A stretch of 64,000 nucleotides of DNA from Oceanicaulis alexandrii DSM 11625 (GTDB lineage Bacteria > Pseudomonadota > Alphaproteobacteria > Caulobacterales > Maricaulaceae): contig NZ_ATUP01000002.1 of assembly GCF_000420265.1 (NCBI RefSeq), positions 64,501 to 128,500 of the forward strand, written 5' to 3'. The notes beneath the pieces were generated by a model. That model saw only the letters and a list, made by a program, of their open reading frames with translations. It was not told where the DNA came from and made no database searches. Below, piece by piece: positions 33,860 to 43,237 of the stretch (the first letter of the stretch is position 1; every line of letters starts with the position of its first letter). Both the position numbers and the translations under genes were made by a program.

Positions 33860-35296
33860 ATGCGGTCAGGCTTGTTTGCAATCGTTTCCGCTCTGGCGCT
33901 GACAGGCGCCGCTCAGGCGGAAGATCCCATAACCTTCACCAGTAATGCCGGCGACAGCGTCGAGGCGTATCAAGGCGCGTTCCAGGCGCCCGAAAACCGC
34001 AATGATCCGGACAGCCGGATGATCGAGATCGGTTATGTGCGCTTCCCGGCGCTGGAGGGCGCGAATGGTCCGCCCATCGTCTACCTCGCCGGCGGGCCGG
34101 GCGGCTCGGGAACCGGGACGGCGCGCGCGCAGCGTTTCGAGCTGTTCATGCAGATGCGTCAGCATGGCGATGTGATCGCCTTTGATCAGCGCGGCACGGG
34201 CCTGTCGAGCAATGACCTGCCCCGTTGCGTGTCCCACGTGGCCGTGCCGGACACCGAACCCACAACCGACGCCGAGTTTGCGGAGGCCTATCGTCAGGCC
34301 GCGCTGGAATGCCGGATGTTCTGGCATGAGCAAGGTGTGGAGATCGACGGCTACACCACGGCGCAAAGCGTCGCGGATATTTCCGATCTGCGCGCCCATC
34401 TGGGCGCAGAGCAGGTGACGCTGTGGGGTATTTCCTATGGCACGCATCTGGCCATGGCGGCGCTCAAAACGATACCCGACGAAATTGATCGCGCCATCCT
34501 GGCCAGTGCGGAAGGTCTCGACCAGACCGTGAAAATGCCATCACAGACAGAGGCTTACATTGAAAGGCTACAATCAGCCGTGAACACGCAGCCAGCGGCG
34601 GCCGCGGCCTATCCGGATATTGCGGGCCTGATGGCGCGGGTGCACGCCAAGCTCGAGGCCGAGCCCATGATGATCCAGGTGCAGACCCGTGACGGCGTGC
34701 ATCCGTTCTTGCTGCAACGTCGGGACTTGCAACAGATGACCTCGGGCCTGATCGCGGACCCCGGTTCGGCGGCCATCGCGCTGGCGATGTATGCAGAGCT
34801 CGATCAGGCGGGTAGTGCAAACCTCGCCGCGGCTCTGATCGGCCGGTATTATGATCTGGGCGAACCGATCAGCCTCAGCCCGATGTCGACTGCGATGGAC
34901 CTGGCGTCCGGCATCACCGATGCGCGGCTGGCGCAGGTGGAGGCAGAAGCGCAAACCGCGCTTCTGGGCGCGTATCTGAATTTTCCCATGCCGCAGCTGA
35001 ACCGCCTCTGGGACGGGCTGGATCTGGGCGACGGGTTTCGCGCCGCGCCGCAGGGCGATACGCCGATCCTGCTGCTGTCCGGCACGCTGGATGGCCGCAC
35101 CTATCCGGACAGTCAACGCGCCGCTCTGGCGGGCATGAGCGATTTGGACTGGGTGATCGTCGAGAACGCAGGCCACAACCTCTACATGACGACGCCTGAG
35201 GTTCATGCGGTCATGCACGCCTTCATGGCGGGCGAGGATGTGGATGGCGCACGGATCACGGCGCCGTTGCCGGACCTGACCGAACTGCCGTTCTAG
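33860..35296 (+). CDS. Exported alpha/beta hydrolase (tripeptidyl aminopeptidase/proline iminopeptidase-like)
   Basis: A 478-residue secreted alpha/beta-hydrolase. Signal peptide ends near AAQA (about residue 21). The oxyanion loop is LAGGPGGSGTG, the nucleophile elbow WGISYGTHLAM (Ser about residue 195), the acid is probably the Asp in LSGTLDGRTYP, and the His is in ENAGHNLYM. The C-terminal half matches the TAP-like domain of peptide and ester hydrolases. Such enzymes remove N-terminal residues or short peptides in the periplasm. GGAG (33850-33853) is six bases before ATG 33860. It diverges from the LytTR regulator, a possible controller. Confidence 0.85.
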   Translation: MRSGLFAIVSALALTGAAQAEDPITFTSNAGDSVEAYQGAFQAPENRNDPDSRMIEIGYVRFPALEGANGPPIVYLAGGPGGSGTGTARAQRFELFMQMRQHGDVIAFDQRGTGLSSNDLPRCVSHVAVPDTEPTTDAEFAEAYRQAALECRMFWHEQGVEIDGYTTAQSVADISDLRAHLGAEQVTLWGISYGTHLAMAALKTIPDEIDRAILASAEGLDQTVKMPSQTEAYIERLQSAVNTQPAAAAAYPDIAGLMARVHAKLEAEPMMIQVQTRDGVHPFLLQRRDLQQMTSGLIADPGSAAIALAMYAELDQAGSANLAAALIGRYYDLGEPISLSPMSTAMDLASGITDARLAQVEAEAQTALLGAYLNFPMPQLNRLWDGLDLGDGFRAAPQGDTPILLLSGTLDGRTYPDSQRAALAGMSDLDWVIVENAGHNLYMTTPEVHAVMHAFMAGEDVDGARITAPLPDLTELPF

Positions 35297-35314
35297 GGGA
35301 GCGGAAACAAAAAC

Positions 35315-35335
35315 GGGCGGCTCGTTGAGCCGCCC
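35315..35335. terminator. Terminator hairpin between convergent peptidase genes
   Basis: Perfect nine-base stem GGGCGGCTC-GTT-GAGCCGCCC; on the minus strand it is followed by a T-rich stretch (GTTTTTGTTT), on the plus strand by GCCTTGTCTT. Confidence 0.8.
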
Positions 35336-35363
35336 GCCTTGTCTTGTCGTAAGGGTAAGAGGC

Positions 35364-37583
35364 TTATTCGCCCTCTCCCTCTTCGCCCGGAACCGGGAAG
35401 CCCCGGTCACGCATCAGCGGCTCGACGGTGGCGTCGCGGCCGCGGAACTGGCGATAGGCCTCGGCCGGATCAATCGAGTTGCGCGGTGCGAACAGGTACT
35501 GAACCATGCGTTCGGCGACTTCGGCGTCGTAGAATCCGCCCGGCGCTTCGGCGAAGGCTTCCGCCGCGTCAGAGGTCAGAACGTCCGCCCACATATAGCC
35601 GTAATAACCCGCCGAATAGCCTTCGCCGGAGAAGATGTGGCCGAAGTGCGGGGTGCGGTGACGCATGGGCAGCTCGTCGGGCATGCCCAGACGCTCCAGC
35701 GTTTCCCGCTCGAACGCGTCAGGGTCGATGCCTTCAGGGTCGGCGGTGTGGAAGTACATGTCCACAAGCGCCGAGGCGAGATACTCGGTGGTCGCAAAGC
35801 CCTGGTTGAAGGTCGAGGCGGCGCGGATGCGAGCCACCAGATCATCAGGCATCGGCTCGCCGGTTTCGGCGTGACGCAGATAGTTCTCGATCACCGGCTC
35901 GGTCAGCACCCAGCGCTCCAGAAGCTGGGACTGGAACTCGGTATAGTCGCGCACGCCGCCATTCAGCGACGGATAGGCGACATTCGAGGACAGGGCGTGC
36001 AGCGCGTGACCCATTTCGTGGAAGAAGGTCGTCGCATCGTCAAAGCTGATCAGCACAGGCTCGCCGGGCGCGCCCTGGATGAAGTTTGAGTTGTTCGACG
36101 ACAGCACGGTTTCTTCACCGTCAAACGTGGTGTGACCGCGATAGCTGGTCGCCCAGGCGCCCGAGCGCTTGCCTTGGCGGGCGTACGGATCGAGATACCA
36201 CAGGCCGATATGATCGCCGCTTTCATTGTCGGTCACTTCCCAGACGCGCACATCGGGGTGGAAGACCGGCACGGAGCCGTCAGTGATCTCTTCAAAGGCG
36301 AAGCCGAACAGCTCGCCCGACACGTAGAACATGGCTTCGCGCAGGTTCTCAATGTTGAAGTACTGCTTCACTTCCTCGGAGTTCAGGTCGTATTCGGCCT
36401 GACGCACCTTTTCCATGTAGTAGCGGTAATCCCACGGCTCGATGGTGATGTCGTCGCCGCGCTCATCGGCCAGCGCCTGCATCTGGGCGACTTCTTCCTC
36501 GACGCGGGCGATGGCGGCCGGCCAGACGGTCTCCATCAGCTCCAGCGCGTTCTCCGGATTGCCCGCCATGCGGTTTTCCAGACGCCATTGGGCGTAATTG
36601 TCATAGCCCAGAAGCCCGACGCGCTCGTCGCGCAGCTGCAGGATTTCGGCGATGATGGCGTTGTTGTCGTACTCATCGCCATTGTCGCCACGATTGTAAT
36701 AGGTGCGCCAGACTTCCTCGCGCAGATCGCGCTCGTCGGAATAGGTCAGGAACGGATCCATCGAGGAGCGCGTGTTCAGGACGGCGTACTCGCCTTCATG
36801 ATCGCGCTGGGCGGCCAGATTGGCGGCGGCGGTGACGAAGCTTTCCGGCAGGCCGGACAGCTGATCGTCATTGAGATAGGTGACGTAGTTTTCTTCATCC
36901 GCCAGCACATTGTTGGCGAAACGGGTGTGCAGTTCGGCCAGACGCGACTGAATGGCGGCGTAGCGCTCGGCTTCGGCGCCTTCCAGAGTCGCGCCATTGC
37001 GGGCGAAGCTGTCATAGGTGAGCTGGACAAGGCGCTGCTGGTCGGGGCGCAGCGTCGCCATTTCCTCGCCTTCATAGACGGCGCGGATGCGCGCAAACAG
37101 CGCCTCGTTCTGGGTGATTTCCGACGAGAAGGCCGACAGGACCGGCGCCATCTCGCGCTGGATCTCGCGGAACTCGGGCGAGCTCATATTGGACGACCAG
37201 ATGCCGTAATAGACGAACACGCGGTCCAGGGCGTCGCCGGTGCGCTCCATGGCGACAATGGTGTTCTCAAAGGTCGGCGCGTCGGGATTGTTGGCGATGG
37301 CTTCGATCTCGGCGCGGGAGCGGTCCATGCCGATCTCCAGCGCGTCACGCAGATCAGACAGCTCCATCTGGTCAAAGGCGGGCACGCCGCCGAACGGGCC
37401 GTCCCATTCCGCGATCAGCGGGTTTGTCGCCTCAGCCTGATCGGTCATGGACGCATCCTGCATTTGCTGTGCGGCCTGGGTGTCGGTGCTCGATGCGGCG
37501 CCGGCGTCAGATGAGGTGTCAGCCGGTTGGCTGCAGGCGGCGAGCGCCAGCCCGCTGGCGGCGGCGAGAAGAAGTGAACGCAT
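35364..37583 (-). CDS. M3 family metallopeptidase lipoprotein (peptidyl-dipeptidase Dcp/oligopeptidase A-like)
   Basis: A 739-residue zinc oligopeptidase that cleaves short peptides. The active-site HExxH is in FFHEMGHALHAL, with the third ligand Glu about 25 residues later (YTEFQSQLLERW). The precursor has a lipoprotein signal with lipobox LALAAC, so the enzyme is anchored in a membrane facing the periplasm, as in dcp-like enzymes of several alphaproteobacteria. A low-complexity Ser/Thr/Asp/Gln linker follows the lipid cysteine. GGGAGGGG precedes ATG 37583. The C-terminal GGFYDAEVAERMVQYLF region is typical of the family. Confidence 0.92.
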   Translation of the reverse strand: MRSLLLAAASGLALAACSQPADTSSDAGAASSTDTQAAQQMQDASMTDQAEATNPLIAEWDGPFGGVPAFDQMELSDLRDALEIGMDRSRAEIEAIANNPDAPTFENTIVAMERTGDALDRVFVYYGIWSSNMSSPEFREIQREMAPVLSAFSSEITQNEALFARIRAVYEGEEMATLRPDQQRLVQLTYDSFARNGATLEGAEAERYAAIQSRLAELHTRFANNVLADEENYVTYLNDDQLSGLPESFVTAAANLAAQRDHEGEYAVLNTRSSMDPFLTYSDERDLREEVWRTYYNRGDNGDEYDNNAIIAEILQLRDERVGLLGYDNYAQWRLENRMAGNPENALELMETVWPAAIARVEEEVAQMQALADERGDDITIEPWDYRYYMEKVRQAEYDLNSEEVKQYFNIENLREAMFYVSGELFGFAFEEITDGSVPVFHPDVRVWEVTDNESGDHIGLWYLDPYARQGKRSGAWATSYRGHTTFDGEETVLSSNNSNFIQGAPGEPVLISFDDATTFFHEMGHALHALSSNVAYPSLNGGVRDYTEFQSQLLERWVLTEPVIENYLRHAETGEPMPDDLVARIRAASTFNQGFATTEYLASALVDMYFHTADPEGIDPDAFERETLERLGMPDELPMRHRTPHFGHIFSGEGYSAGYYGYMWADVLTSDAAEAFAEAPGGFYDAEVAERMVQYLFAPRNSIDPAEAYRQFRGRDATVEPLMRDRGFPVPGEEGEGE

Positions 37584-37703
37584 GAGATATCCCCTCCCAA
37601 AGGATGTTGGCTCGATTGCGCGCACCATAGGGCATCGCCCCCTTGCGATGAAACAGTCCACGCAGCGGCCGCGCATTACGAAAGAGTCAGATGGGAAAGG
37701 CGA

Positions 37704-37970
37704 TCAGTCTTCGCCAGCCCCATCGTCAGCATCATCAGACGCTCCATCGCCGGGCGGGTTGTACATCACCGCGATGCCCATCTGCAGGCTGGCGAATGTG
37801 GAACCGATAAAGAAAGCCAGAAGCAGCCGGACGCCGAGGCCAGTCAGACTGCCTTCGGTCAGGCGTCTGAGATGACCGACATCCAGAACCAGGAGCACCG
37901 CTGTGAAGGCGATGCCGATCGCCATGCCCAGAATGGCGTGACGCAGTAAGAACCGCAGCAGATCAGTCAT
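37704..37970 (-). CDS. Small membrane protein, unknown function
   Basis: An 88-residue protein with two membrane helices (about residues 10-30 and 45-68) and an acidic C-terminal tail (SDDADDGAGED). It lies 120 bases upstream of the M3 peptidase on the same strand. No family is recognised. The coding frame is supported by helix-like composition and GC-rich third positions only. Confidence 0.55.
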   Translation of the reverse strand: MTDLLRFLLRHAILGMAIGIAFTAVLLVLDVGHLRRLTEGSLTGLGVRLLLAFFIGSTFASLQMGIAVMYNPPGDGASDDADDGAGED

Positions 37971-38109
37971 GGAGCCTCCGCAAATCCTTTTTCAGTCTGG
38001 TCTCTTTCGGAGCGGGGGCAATTAGACGTGGCGCCGCAGACCGACACTTCCACTCGCCAGCAGGGCGAGAGTCGGTCTAGGTTTGCATGGCTCAAGGGGA
38101 GGGCTGTTT

Positions 38110-38694
38110 ATGGGCGTGCTGATCACAGGCCTGATCTTTTTTATCGGGGTTCACCTGACGCGAGTTCTGGGGATCAAGGCGCTGGTGGTCAAAGTGACCG
38201 GCGAAGCGCTGTTTGCGATCTTCTATTCCGTGCTCAGCACGATCGGTCTGACCTTGATCATCTATGGCCAGATTCTGGCCCACCCGTCGGTCAATATCTG
38301 GTGGCCGCCCGCTTGGACGCGCACATTGGCGCTGGTGGCGGTGCCGCTGTCGCTGATCCTGATCATCGCCACCTATCTGCCCAGCCATATCCGTTCGATC
38401 ACGCGCCACCCGATGACGCTGGGCGTCTTTCTGTGGTCGGGATCTCACCTCCTGGCCAATGGCGAGCTGGCGTCCATCGTTTTGTTCGGCGCGTTCGCGG
38501 GCTGGTCTGCGATCTTGCTGGTGGAGGGTTATTGGAGCGGCGGGCACTTTGCGCGGCCCGGTCAATTGTGGGCGGATCTCACCGCTGTGCTTATTGGCTT
38601 GCTGGCGTCCGCCTTGATCGCTTATTTCCACATGCAGCTTTTTGGCGTCGCCGTCGTCGAGTTTGCATCCAATCGCACCGCACCCGGCATCTAA
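38110..38694 (+). CDS. NnrU family membrane protein
   Basis: A 194-residue integral membrane protein of the NnrU family, with about five helices and the family features FFIGVHLTRVLG and ITRHPMTLGVFLWSGSHLLANG. NnrU was named from nitric oxide reduction clusters of alphaproteobacteria, and relatives include the isoprenylcysteine methyltransferase-like membrane fold; its biochemical role is not established. There are no denitrification genes nearby, so a general role is likelier. GGGGAGGG precedes ATG 38110. Confidence 0.82.
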   Translation: MGVLITGLIFFIGVHLTRVLGIKALVVKVTGEALFAIFYSVLSTIGLTLIIYGQILAHPSVNIWWPPAWTRTLALVAVPLSLILIIATYLPSHIRSITRHPMTLGVFLWSGSHLLANGELASIVLFGAFAGWSAILLVEGYWSGGHFARPGQLWADLTAVLIGLLASALIAYFHMQLFGVAVVEFASNRTAPGI

Positions 38695-38739
38695 GCAGTA
38701 CAGGACGCCTTGAGCGCGTCCCAAATCTGGAGGTTGATT

Positions 38740-39117
38740 ATGGAAGAAGTTCTGATTCCGCTGGGCTTGTTCACGATGGTCGTGGCGATCGTGGCGCTGA
38801 ATGTGATCGGGTCGGCATCACGGCGGAAAGCCGTGCTTGAGACGGTCCGCGAAGCGGTGCGCAGCGGTCAGCAATTGAGCCCCGAGACCATCAAGGCGCT
38901 GGGTGTTCAGGAAAAGCCGAAAGGCGGCGATCTGAAAGCCGGCGCGATCCTCATCGCTATTGCAGCCGCATTGATCGTGTTGGGAGTCGCGATCGGCACG
39001 GTTGAGGGCGACAATCAAGTTGTGACGATTATGGTCGCCGTTTCCGCCTTTCCTGGCTTTATCGGCGTGGTTCTGATGCTGTTCGGGCTGTTCTCGCGCA
39101 AGAAAGATCAGGACTGA
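38740..39117 (+). CDS. Small membrane protein (DUF6249-like) next to an ECF sigma gene
   Basis: A 125-residue inner-membrane protein with one N-terminal helix (about 5-25), a linker with the pattern VREAVRSGQQLSPETIKAL, and two C-terminal helices (about 68-88 and 95-117) before a KKDQD end. GGAGG lies seven to eight bases before ATG 38740. It is 27 bases upstream of the ECF sigma gene, so it is probably the first gene of that cassette. The same architecture occurs at 30884. Function unknown; a membrane sensor or anti-sigma accessory is possible. Confidence 0.75.
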   Translation: MEEVLIPLGLFTMVVAIVALNVIGSASRRKAVLETVREAVRSGQQLSPETIKALGVQEKPKGGDLKAGAILIAIAAALIVLGVAIGTVEGDNQVVTIMVAVSAFPGFIGVVLMLFGLFSRKKDQD

Positions 39118-39144
39118 TCCGGTCTTGTCAGGGGGAGCTGTGGC

Positions 39145-39687
39145 ATGACGCCCAGTGATGGCGAACTGATAGCGATGGTGATCGCGGGCAAGGACCAGAG
39201 GGCGTTCTCCTCTCTGGTCACCCGCTACCAGTCCGCTGTGCGCGCCGTGCTGATGCGATTATGCCGCAACGCCGCCCTGGCCGATGATCTGGCGCAGGAG
39301 ACGTTCATCAAGGCCTATAACAAGATCTCCGCCTATTCAGGCGCAGGATCATTCAAGGCCTGGCTGTGCCGGATCGCCTACAACGAATTCCTGATGAGCG
39401 CGCGAAAGCGCAAGGCGATCGACAAGACGATGGAAAAGCTCAAGGCCCAACCCATGGAGACCCACCAGGCGCCTAGCGATGGCGGCGCGCGGGTGGATCT
39501 CGACCGGGCGCTCGCCACATTGGGTGAGGAAGAGCGGGTCTGTGTCGTACTATGTTATGCGTCAGGATTGTCGCATTCTGACGCAGCGGAGGTTACAGGC
39601 CTTCCGCTCGGCACGGTGAAGAGCCATGTCAATCGCGGCAAGGGCAAGTTGAAAGCCTGGTTCGAACGCAAGGAGGCGGCGGCATGA
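39145..39687 (+). CDS. ECF-type RNA polymerase sigma factor
   Basis: A 180-residue sigma-70 family factor with only regions 2 and 4. Region 2 is clear (NAALADDLAQETFIKAYNKI, then FKAWLCRIAYNEFL) and region 4 has the helix-turn-helix (LSHSDAAEVTGLPLGTVKSH). There is no signal for an internal anti-sigma domain. It overlaps the next gene by four bases (ATGA), the usual arrangement of sigma and anti-sigma. The signal that activates it and the promoters it reads are unknown. Confidence 0.92.
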   Translation: MTPSDGELIAMVIAGKDQRAFSSLVTRYQSAVRAVLMRLCRNAALADDLAQETFIKAYNKISAYSGAGSFKAWLCRIAYNEFLMSARKRKAIDKTMEKLKAQPMETHQAPSDGGARVDLDRALATLGEEERVCVVLCYASGLSHSDAAEVTGLPLGTVKSHVNRGKGKLKAWFERKEAAA

Positions 39688-40040
39688 CGGACGAACATGA
39701 TCATCTGAACGACGACGCCTTTGATGCGGACCTGACGGCGATGTTCGCCGAGGTGGCGCCGCCGCAGGACGACCCGGTTTTTGTGGAGCATGTCGCCAAG
39801 CGTCTCGCCAATCCCGACCGGGTGCGCTTTCTGGCGCTGGGCGGCGCCGGGGCGACTGGCTCTGCGGTGGCGGGCAGCCAGCTGGAAAACCTTGTCTCGC
39901 TGGCGCCTGTGGATCAGGTCAATGGGGTGATGGGGCAGGCCTTGTCCTTTTTCGGTCCGGAAGCCCTGGTGACGGCCATCCTGGCTCTTGTAGCGCTGGG
40001 CTTCGCCTGGGTGCTGCCCGGCGTGCGCAGCTATATCTGA
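39684..40040 (+). CDS. Probable membrane-bound anti-sigma or accessory protein
   Basis: A 118-residue protein that starts with an acidic N-terminal cytoplasmic part (HDHLNDDAFDADLTAMF) and ends with one or two hydrophobic segments (about 50-70 weakly, and 92-112). Position and translational coupling to the ECF sigma gene (ATGA overlap) suggest it holds the sigma at the membrane. No zinc-binding anti-sigma motif (HxxxCxxC) is seen, so if it is an anti-sigma it is of a different class. Confidence 0.65.
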   Translation: MTDEHDHLNDDAFDADLTAMFAEVAPPQDDPVFVEHVAKRLANPDRVRFLALGGAGATGSAVAGSQLENLVSLAPVDQVNGVMGQALSFFGPEALVTAILALVALGFAWVLPGVRSYI

Positions 40041-40129
40041 TCCCTACACGATACAGTGACGCCAGCTGACTTGTGCGCCTGCGAAAGCGCGATAGTCTGC
40101 CGGGCTCTGATTGTTAGGGAGTCCCCTCC

Positions 40130-40957
40130 ATGTCCGCTCAAACCCAGGCGCCGATCAAGCGGCTCACCCCGCCCGACATCCGCGCTCGCAAGGGCGGTGA
40201 GCCCATAGTCTCTCTGACGGCTTATGACGCGCCGATGGCCGCTGTAATGGATCCGCACACAGATCTGATTCTGGTGGGCGATTCGGTGGGCATGGTGGTG
40301 CATGGCCTGCCCAACACCATCTCCGTGACGCTGGAGATGATGATCCTGCACGGTCAGGCGGTGATGCGCGGCTCCAAGCAGGCGTTGGTGGTCGTGGACA
40401 TGCCGTTTGGCAGCTATGAGCAATCCAAAGAGCAGGCCTTCGCTAATTGCGTGCGCGTGTTGCAGGAGACCGGCGCTGGCGCGGTGAAGCTCGAGACCAG
40501 CGTGCAGATGGCGGACACGGTGCGCTATCTGGTGGATCGCGCCGTTCCGGTGGTGGCTCATGTGGGGTTGCGGCCCCAGGCGGCGCTGGCGGATGGCGGC
40601 TTCAAGGCCAAGGGCCGCGATGACGACAGCCGCGCCAAAGTGCTGGCCGAAGCGCGCGCCATGGACGAGGCGGGCGCTTTCACCATTGTGGTGGAAGGCG
40701 TGGCCGAAGACCTGGCGCGTGAAGTGACGCAGATGGTGTCAGTGCCCACAATTGGCATTGGCGCGTCATCGGCGTGCGATGGTCAGGTGCTGGTGATGCA
40801 GGACATGCTGGGCCTGTTCGATTGGACGCCGAAATTTGTCAAAAAATACGGCAACTTACGTGAATTATCCGAGGCGGCGTTCAAGGCCTACGCCAGCGAA
40901 GTTCGTTCGCGCGCCTTTCCGGGCCCCGATCATGTCTACAGCGCCAAGAAGCGCTGA
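40130..40957 (+). CDS. panB: 3-methyl-2-oxobutanoate hydroxymethyltransferase
   Basis: First step of pantothenate (coenzyme A precursor) synthesis: adds a hydroxymethyl group from 5,10-methylene-THF to alpha-ketoisovalerate. The 275-residue barrel shows [24 protein letters not shown], metal-binding [15 protein letters not shown] and the catalytic region AHVGLRPQ, with [20 protein letters not shown]. Other pan genes are not nearby. A 90-base gap precedes it. Confidence 0.96.
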   Translation: MSAQTQAPIKRLTPPDIRARKGGEPIVSLTAYDAPMAAVMDPHTDLILVGDSVGMVVHGLPNTISVTLEMMILHGQAVMRGSKQALVVVDMPFGSYEQSKEQAFANCVRVLQETGAGAVKLETSVQMADTVRYLVDRAVPVVAHVGLRPQAALADGGFKAKGRDDDSRAKVLAEARAMDEAGAFTIVVEGVAEDLAREVTQMVSVPTIGIGASSACDGQVLVMQDMLGLFDWTPKFVKKYGNLRELSEAAFKAYASEVRSRAFPGPDHVYSAKKR

Positions 40958-41038
40958 TACCGCAAGCGCGTATTGCCCGTCGCGATGCACGCGGCTAGGG
41001 TCCGCCGCACAGAGATTTGAAACAAGTGGAGCGCCCCG

Positions 41039-41812
41039 GTGGTCGACGTTTTCGACGAAGTTGAAGAAGAGCTGCGCCAGGAACGGTACAAAGCCCTTCT
41101 CAAGCAATGGGGCCCGTGGGTTGGCGGCGGTGTCGCTGCGATCGTGCTGGGCGTGGGGGCGTATCAATTCATTGAATGGTCCACCAAGCAGCGCGCCGAC
41201 AGCGCCTCAGACGCCTTCCAGGCGGCGGCCGAGCTGTATGAAGCCGGCAACGTCATGCAGGCCGACAGCCAGTTCCAGGCGCTTACCGAGTCTGCGCCGC
41301 GCGGATATGAAACCCTGGCGCTGATGCGTCGCGGCGACATTGCCCTGTCCCAGGGCAATCGCGATGATGCGGCGCGCCTGTTCGCTCGGGCTGCTGAACT
41401 CAGCCCCGAGCCGATGATCCGGGATCTGGCCCGGTATCAGGCGGCGCTCGCCCAGTTTGACGCGCTGTCCTATGACGATCTCGCCAACCGGCTCGAACCG
41501 CTGACCGAAGGCGCAGCACCTGTCGGGCTGCTGGCGCGTGAGCTGATGGCCGCTGCGGCCTTGCGCGACGAACGCTGGGACGAAGCGCGTCAGCGTTATC
41601 AATTGCTGTCGATCGCGCTCGATATGCCTGAGGGGATGAGCCAGCGCGTGGTGGAGGCGCAGTCCTATCTCAATCAACGCGCCCCCGTAGCGGCGCCGGT
41701 TGAGATGACCGCGCAGCCCGCAGTCGAGCCTGCTGCGGACACTCAGGAGCCGGCGCAAGCGCCAGCTGAGACTGCGGGTCAGACCGCCGAGCAAGAGGAG
41801 GACGGGCAGTGA
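41039..41812 (+). CDS. YfgM-like TPR membrane protein
   Basis: A 257-residue protein with a short cytoplasmic start (FDEVEEELRQERYKALLKQWG), one membrane helix (about 28-47), TPR-like repeats (about 55-195) and a Pro/Ala/Glu-rich C-terminal tail. This is the architecture of YfgM/DUF2133, an ancillary subunit at the SecYEG translocon involved in periplasmic chaperoning. The GTG start at 41039 is preceded by GGAG. It overlaps bamB by four bases (GTGA); the order yfgM-bamB-der is conserved widely in proteobacteria and supports the call. Confidence 0.87.
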   Translation: MVDVFDEVEEELRQERYKALLKQWGPWVGGGVAAIVLGVGAYQFIEWSTKQRADSASDAFQAAAELYEAGNVMQADSQFQALTESAPRGYETLALMRRGDIALSQGNRDDAARLFARAAELSPEPMIRDLARYQAALAQFDALSYDDLANRLEPLTEGAAPVGLLARELMAAAALRDERWDEARQRYQLLSIALDMPEGMSQRVVEAQSYLNQRAPVAAPVEMTAQPAVEPAADTQEPAQAPAETAGQTAEQEEDGQ

Positions 41813-43212
41813 CCCTGTCTCGCACCCTGCCGCTTTACGCCCTGATGGCCGCCAGCCTTGTGCTGACGGGCTGCGGCGCCGGCGAACGTCTGAGCAATCT
41901 GAACCCGTTTCAGGACGAAGAGACCGATGATCCCAACGCGCCGCCCGCCGCCGAACGCCGGTCTGTGCTGGAGCTGGGCGATACGTTGCGCGTGGATGAG
42001 GCGGGCGTCGTCTCCTTGCCGCGGGCTTATGTGAATACGGCCTGGCCGCAAGCGGACGGCTATCCGACCCACGCCATGCAGCACACCCAGGCCAGCGGCG
42101 ATCTCAACATCGTCTGGCGCTCTCGCATCGGCGACGGCTCCAGCCGCAATGCGCGCATCAACGCCCGCCCTGTGGTGTCTGACGGCGTGACCTATGTCAT
42201 CGACGCTGGCGGTCGCATCTCGGCGCTGAACCTGTCTGACGGGGAAGAGATCTGGCGCACGCGCCTGGACGATCCCAGCCTGCATGAAGCGGAAGGCGAC
42301 GGCTTCCTGCCTTTCTTCCGGGGCGGCGATCAGGTTCTGACCTTTGGCGGTGGTCTGTCTTTTGACAGCGGCCGCATCTACGCCCATTCGGGCGGCGGCT
42401 TCTTTGTGGCGCTGGACGCCGCAACGGGCGACGAAATCTGGCGCGCCCATTCGCTGACCCCGTTCCATTCCTCGCCCACCGTGGCCGACGGCCGGGTGTT
42501 CGTGTCCACCGATGATAACGAATTGCTGGCGCTGGATGCGAATACGGGCGACGTGTTGTGGACCCACCGCTCCATCGCCGAGACGGCTCGCATCCTGACC
42601 TCGCCGAGCCCGGCTGTGCTGGGTGAAGTGGTCATCGCGCCGTATTCCTCTGGCGAGCTTGTGGCCCTTCGCGCGCAGAACGGCACCGTGCTGTGGTCAG
42701 ATTCCCTGACCCGCGCAGGTGGTCTGACCCCGCTCTCCACCATCAACGACATCGCCGCCAGCCCCGTCATTCTGGGCGATGCGGTCTACGCCATGAGCCA
42801 TTCAGGATCGATGGCGGCGTTTGACATTCGCAGCGGTGAGCGCATCTGGGAGCAGCCGGCGGGCGGCCTGAATGCGCCGACCATCGCAGGCGACTTCCTG
42901 TTCCTGACCACGGTGAATGCCGAGCTGGTCGCGATTGAGCGCAATACCGGCGCTGTGCGCTGGCTGACCCAGCTGCAGCAGTTCCGCAATGAGCGCAAAC
43001 GCAAGCACCGCGTCTCCTGGGCGGGGCCGATTTTGGCAGGGAACCGCCTTGTGGTGGCGTCCTCGGAGGGCCATTTACGGATCTATGACCCGGCGACGGG
43101 CGCGCAGATGGGTGATCGCGATCTGGGAGATTCGGTTTACATTGCGCCTGTGATCGCAGATGAAACGGTGCTCGTGCTGACCGATGAAGGCCGCCTGATC
43201 GCTTTACGCTGA
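41809..43212 (+). CDS. bamB: Outer membrane protein assembly factor BamB
   Basis: A 467-residue lipoprotein of the BAM complex that helps insert outer-membrane barrels. The signal sequence ends in the lipobox LTGC (Cys22). The mature part is an eight-bladed PQQ-like propeller with repeated GD(E/V)xW elements (DGEEIWRTRL, TGDEIWRAHS, TGDVLWTHRS, NGTVLWSDSL, SGERIWEQPA). The start is a GTG overlapping the stop of the TPR protein gene. Der follows 25 bases downstream. Confidence 0.92.
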   Translation: MTLSRTLPLYALMAASLVLTGCGAGERLSNLNPFQDEETDDPNAPPAAERRSVLELGDTLRVDEAGVVSLPRAYVNTAWPQADGYPTHAMQHTQASGDLNIVWRSRIGDGSSRNARINARPVVSDGVTYVIDAGGRISALNLSDGEEIWRTRLDDPSLHEAEGDGFLPFFRGGDQVLTFGGGLSFDSGRIYAHSGGGFFVALDAATGDEIWRAHSLTPFHSSPTVADGRVFVSTDDNELLALDANTGDVLWTHRSIAETARILTSPSPAVLGEVVIAPYSSGELVALRAQNGTVLWSDSLTRAGGLTPLSTINDIAASPVILGDAVYAMSHSGSMAAFDIRSGERIWEQPAGGLNAPTIAGDFLFLTTVNAELVAIERNTGAVRWLTQLQQFRNERKRKHRVSWAGPILAGNRLVVASSEGHLRIYDPATGAQMGDRDLGDSVYIAPVIADETVLVLTDEGRLIALR

Positions 43213-43237
43213 TTTCAGGGGGCTCTGGAGCCATTCT

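Noticed and set aside
36132-37514. Open frame of 460 codons on the plus strand opposite the M3 peptidase
   Set aside because: Antisense shadow of a gene with a clear HExxH active site and lipobox; low-complexity translation.
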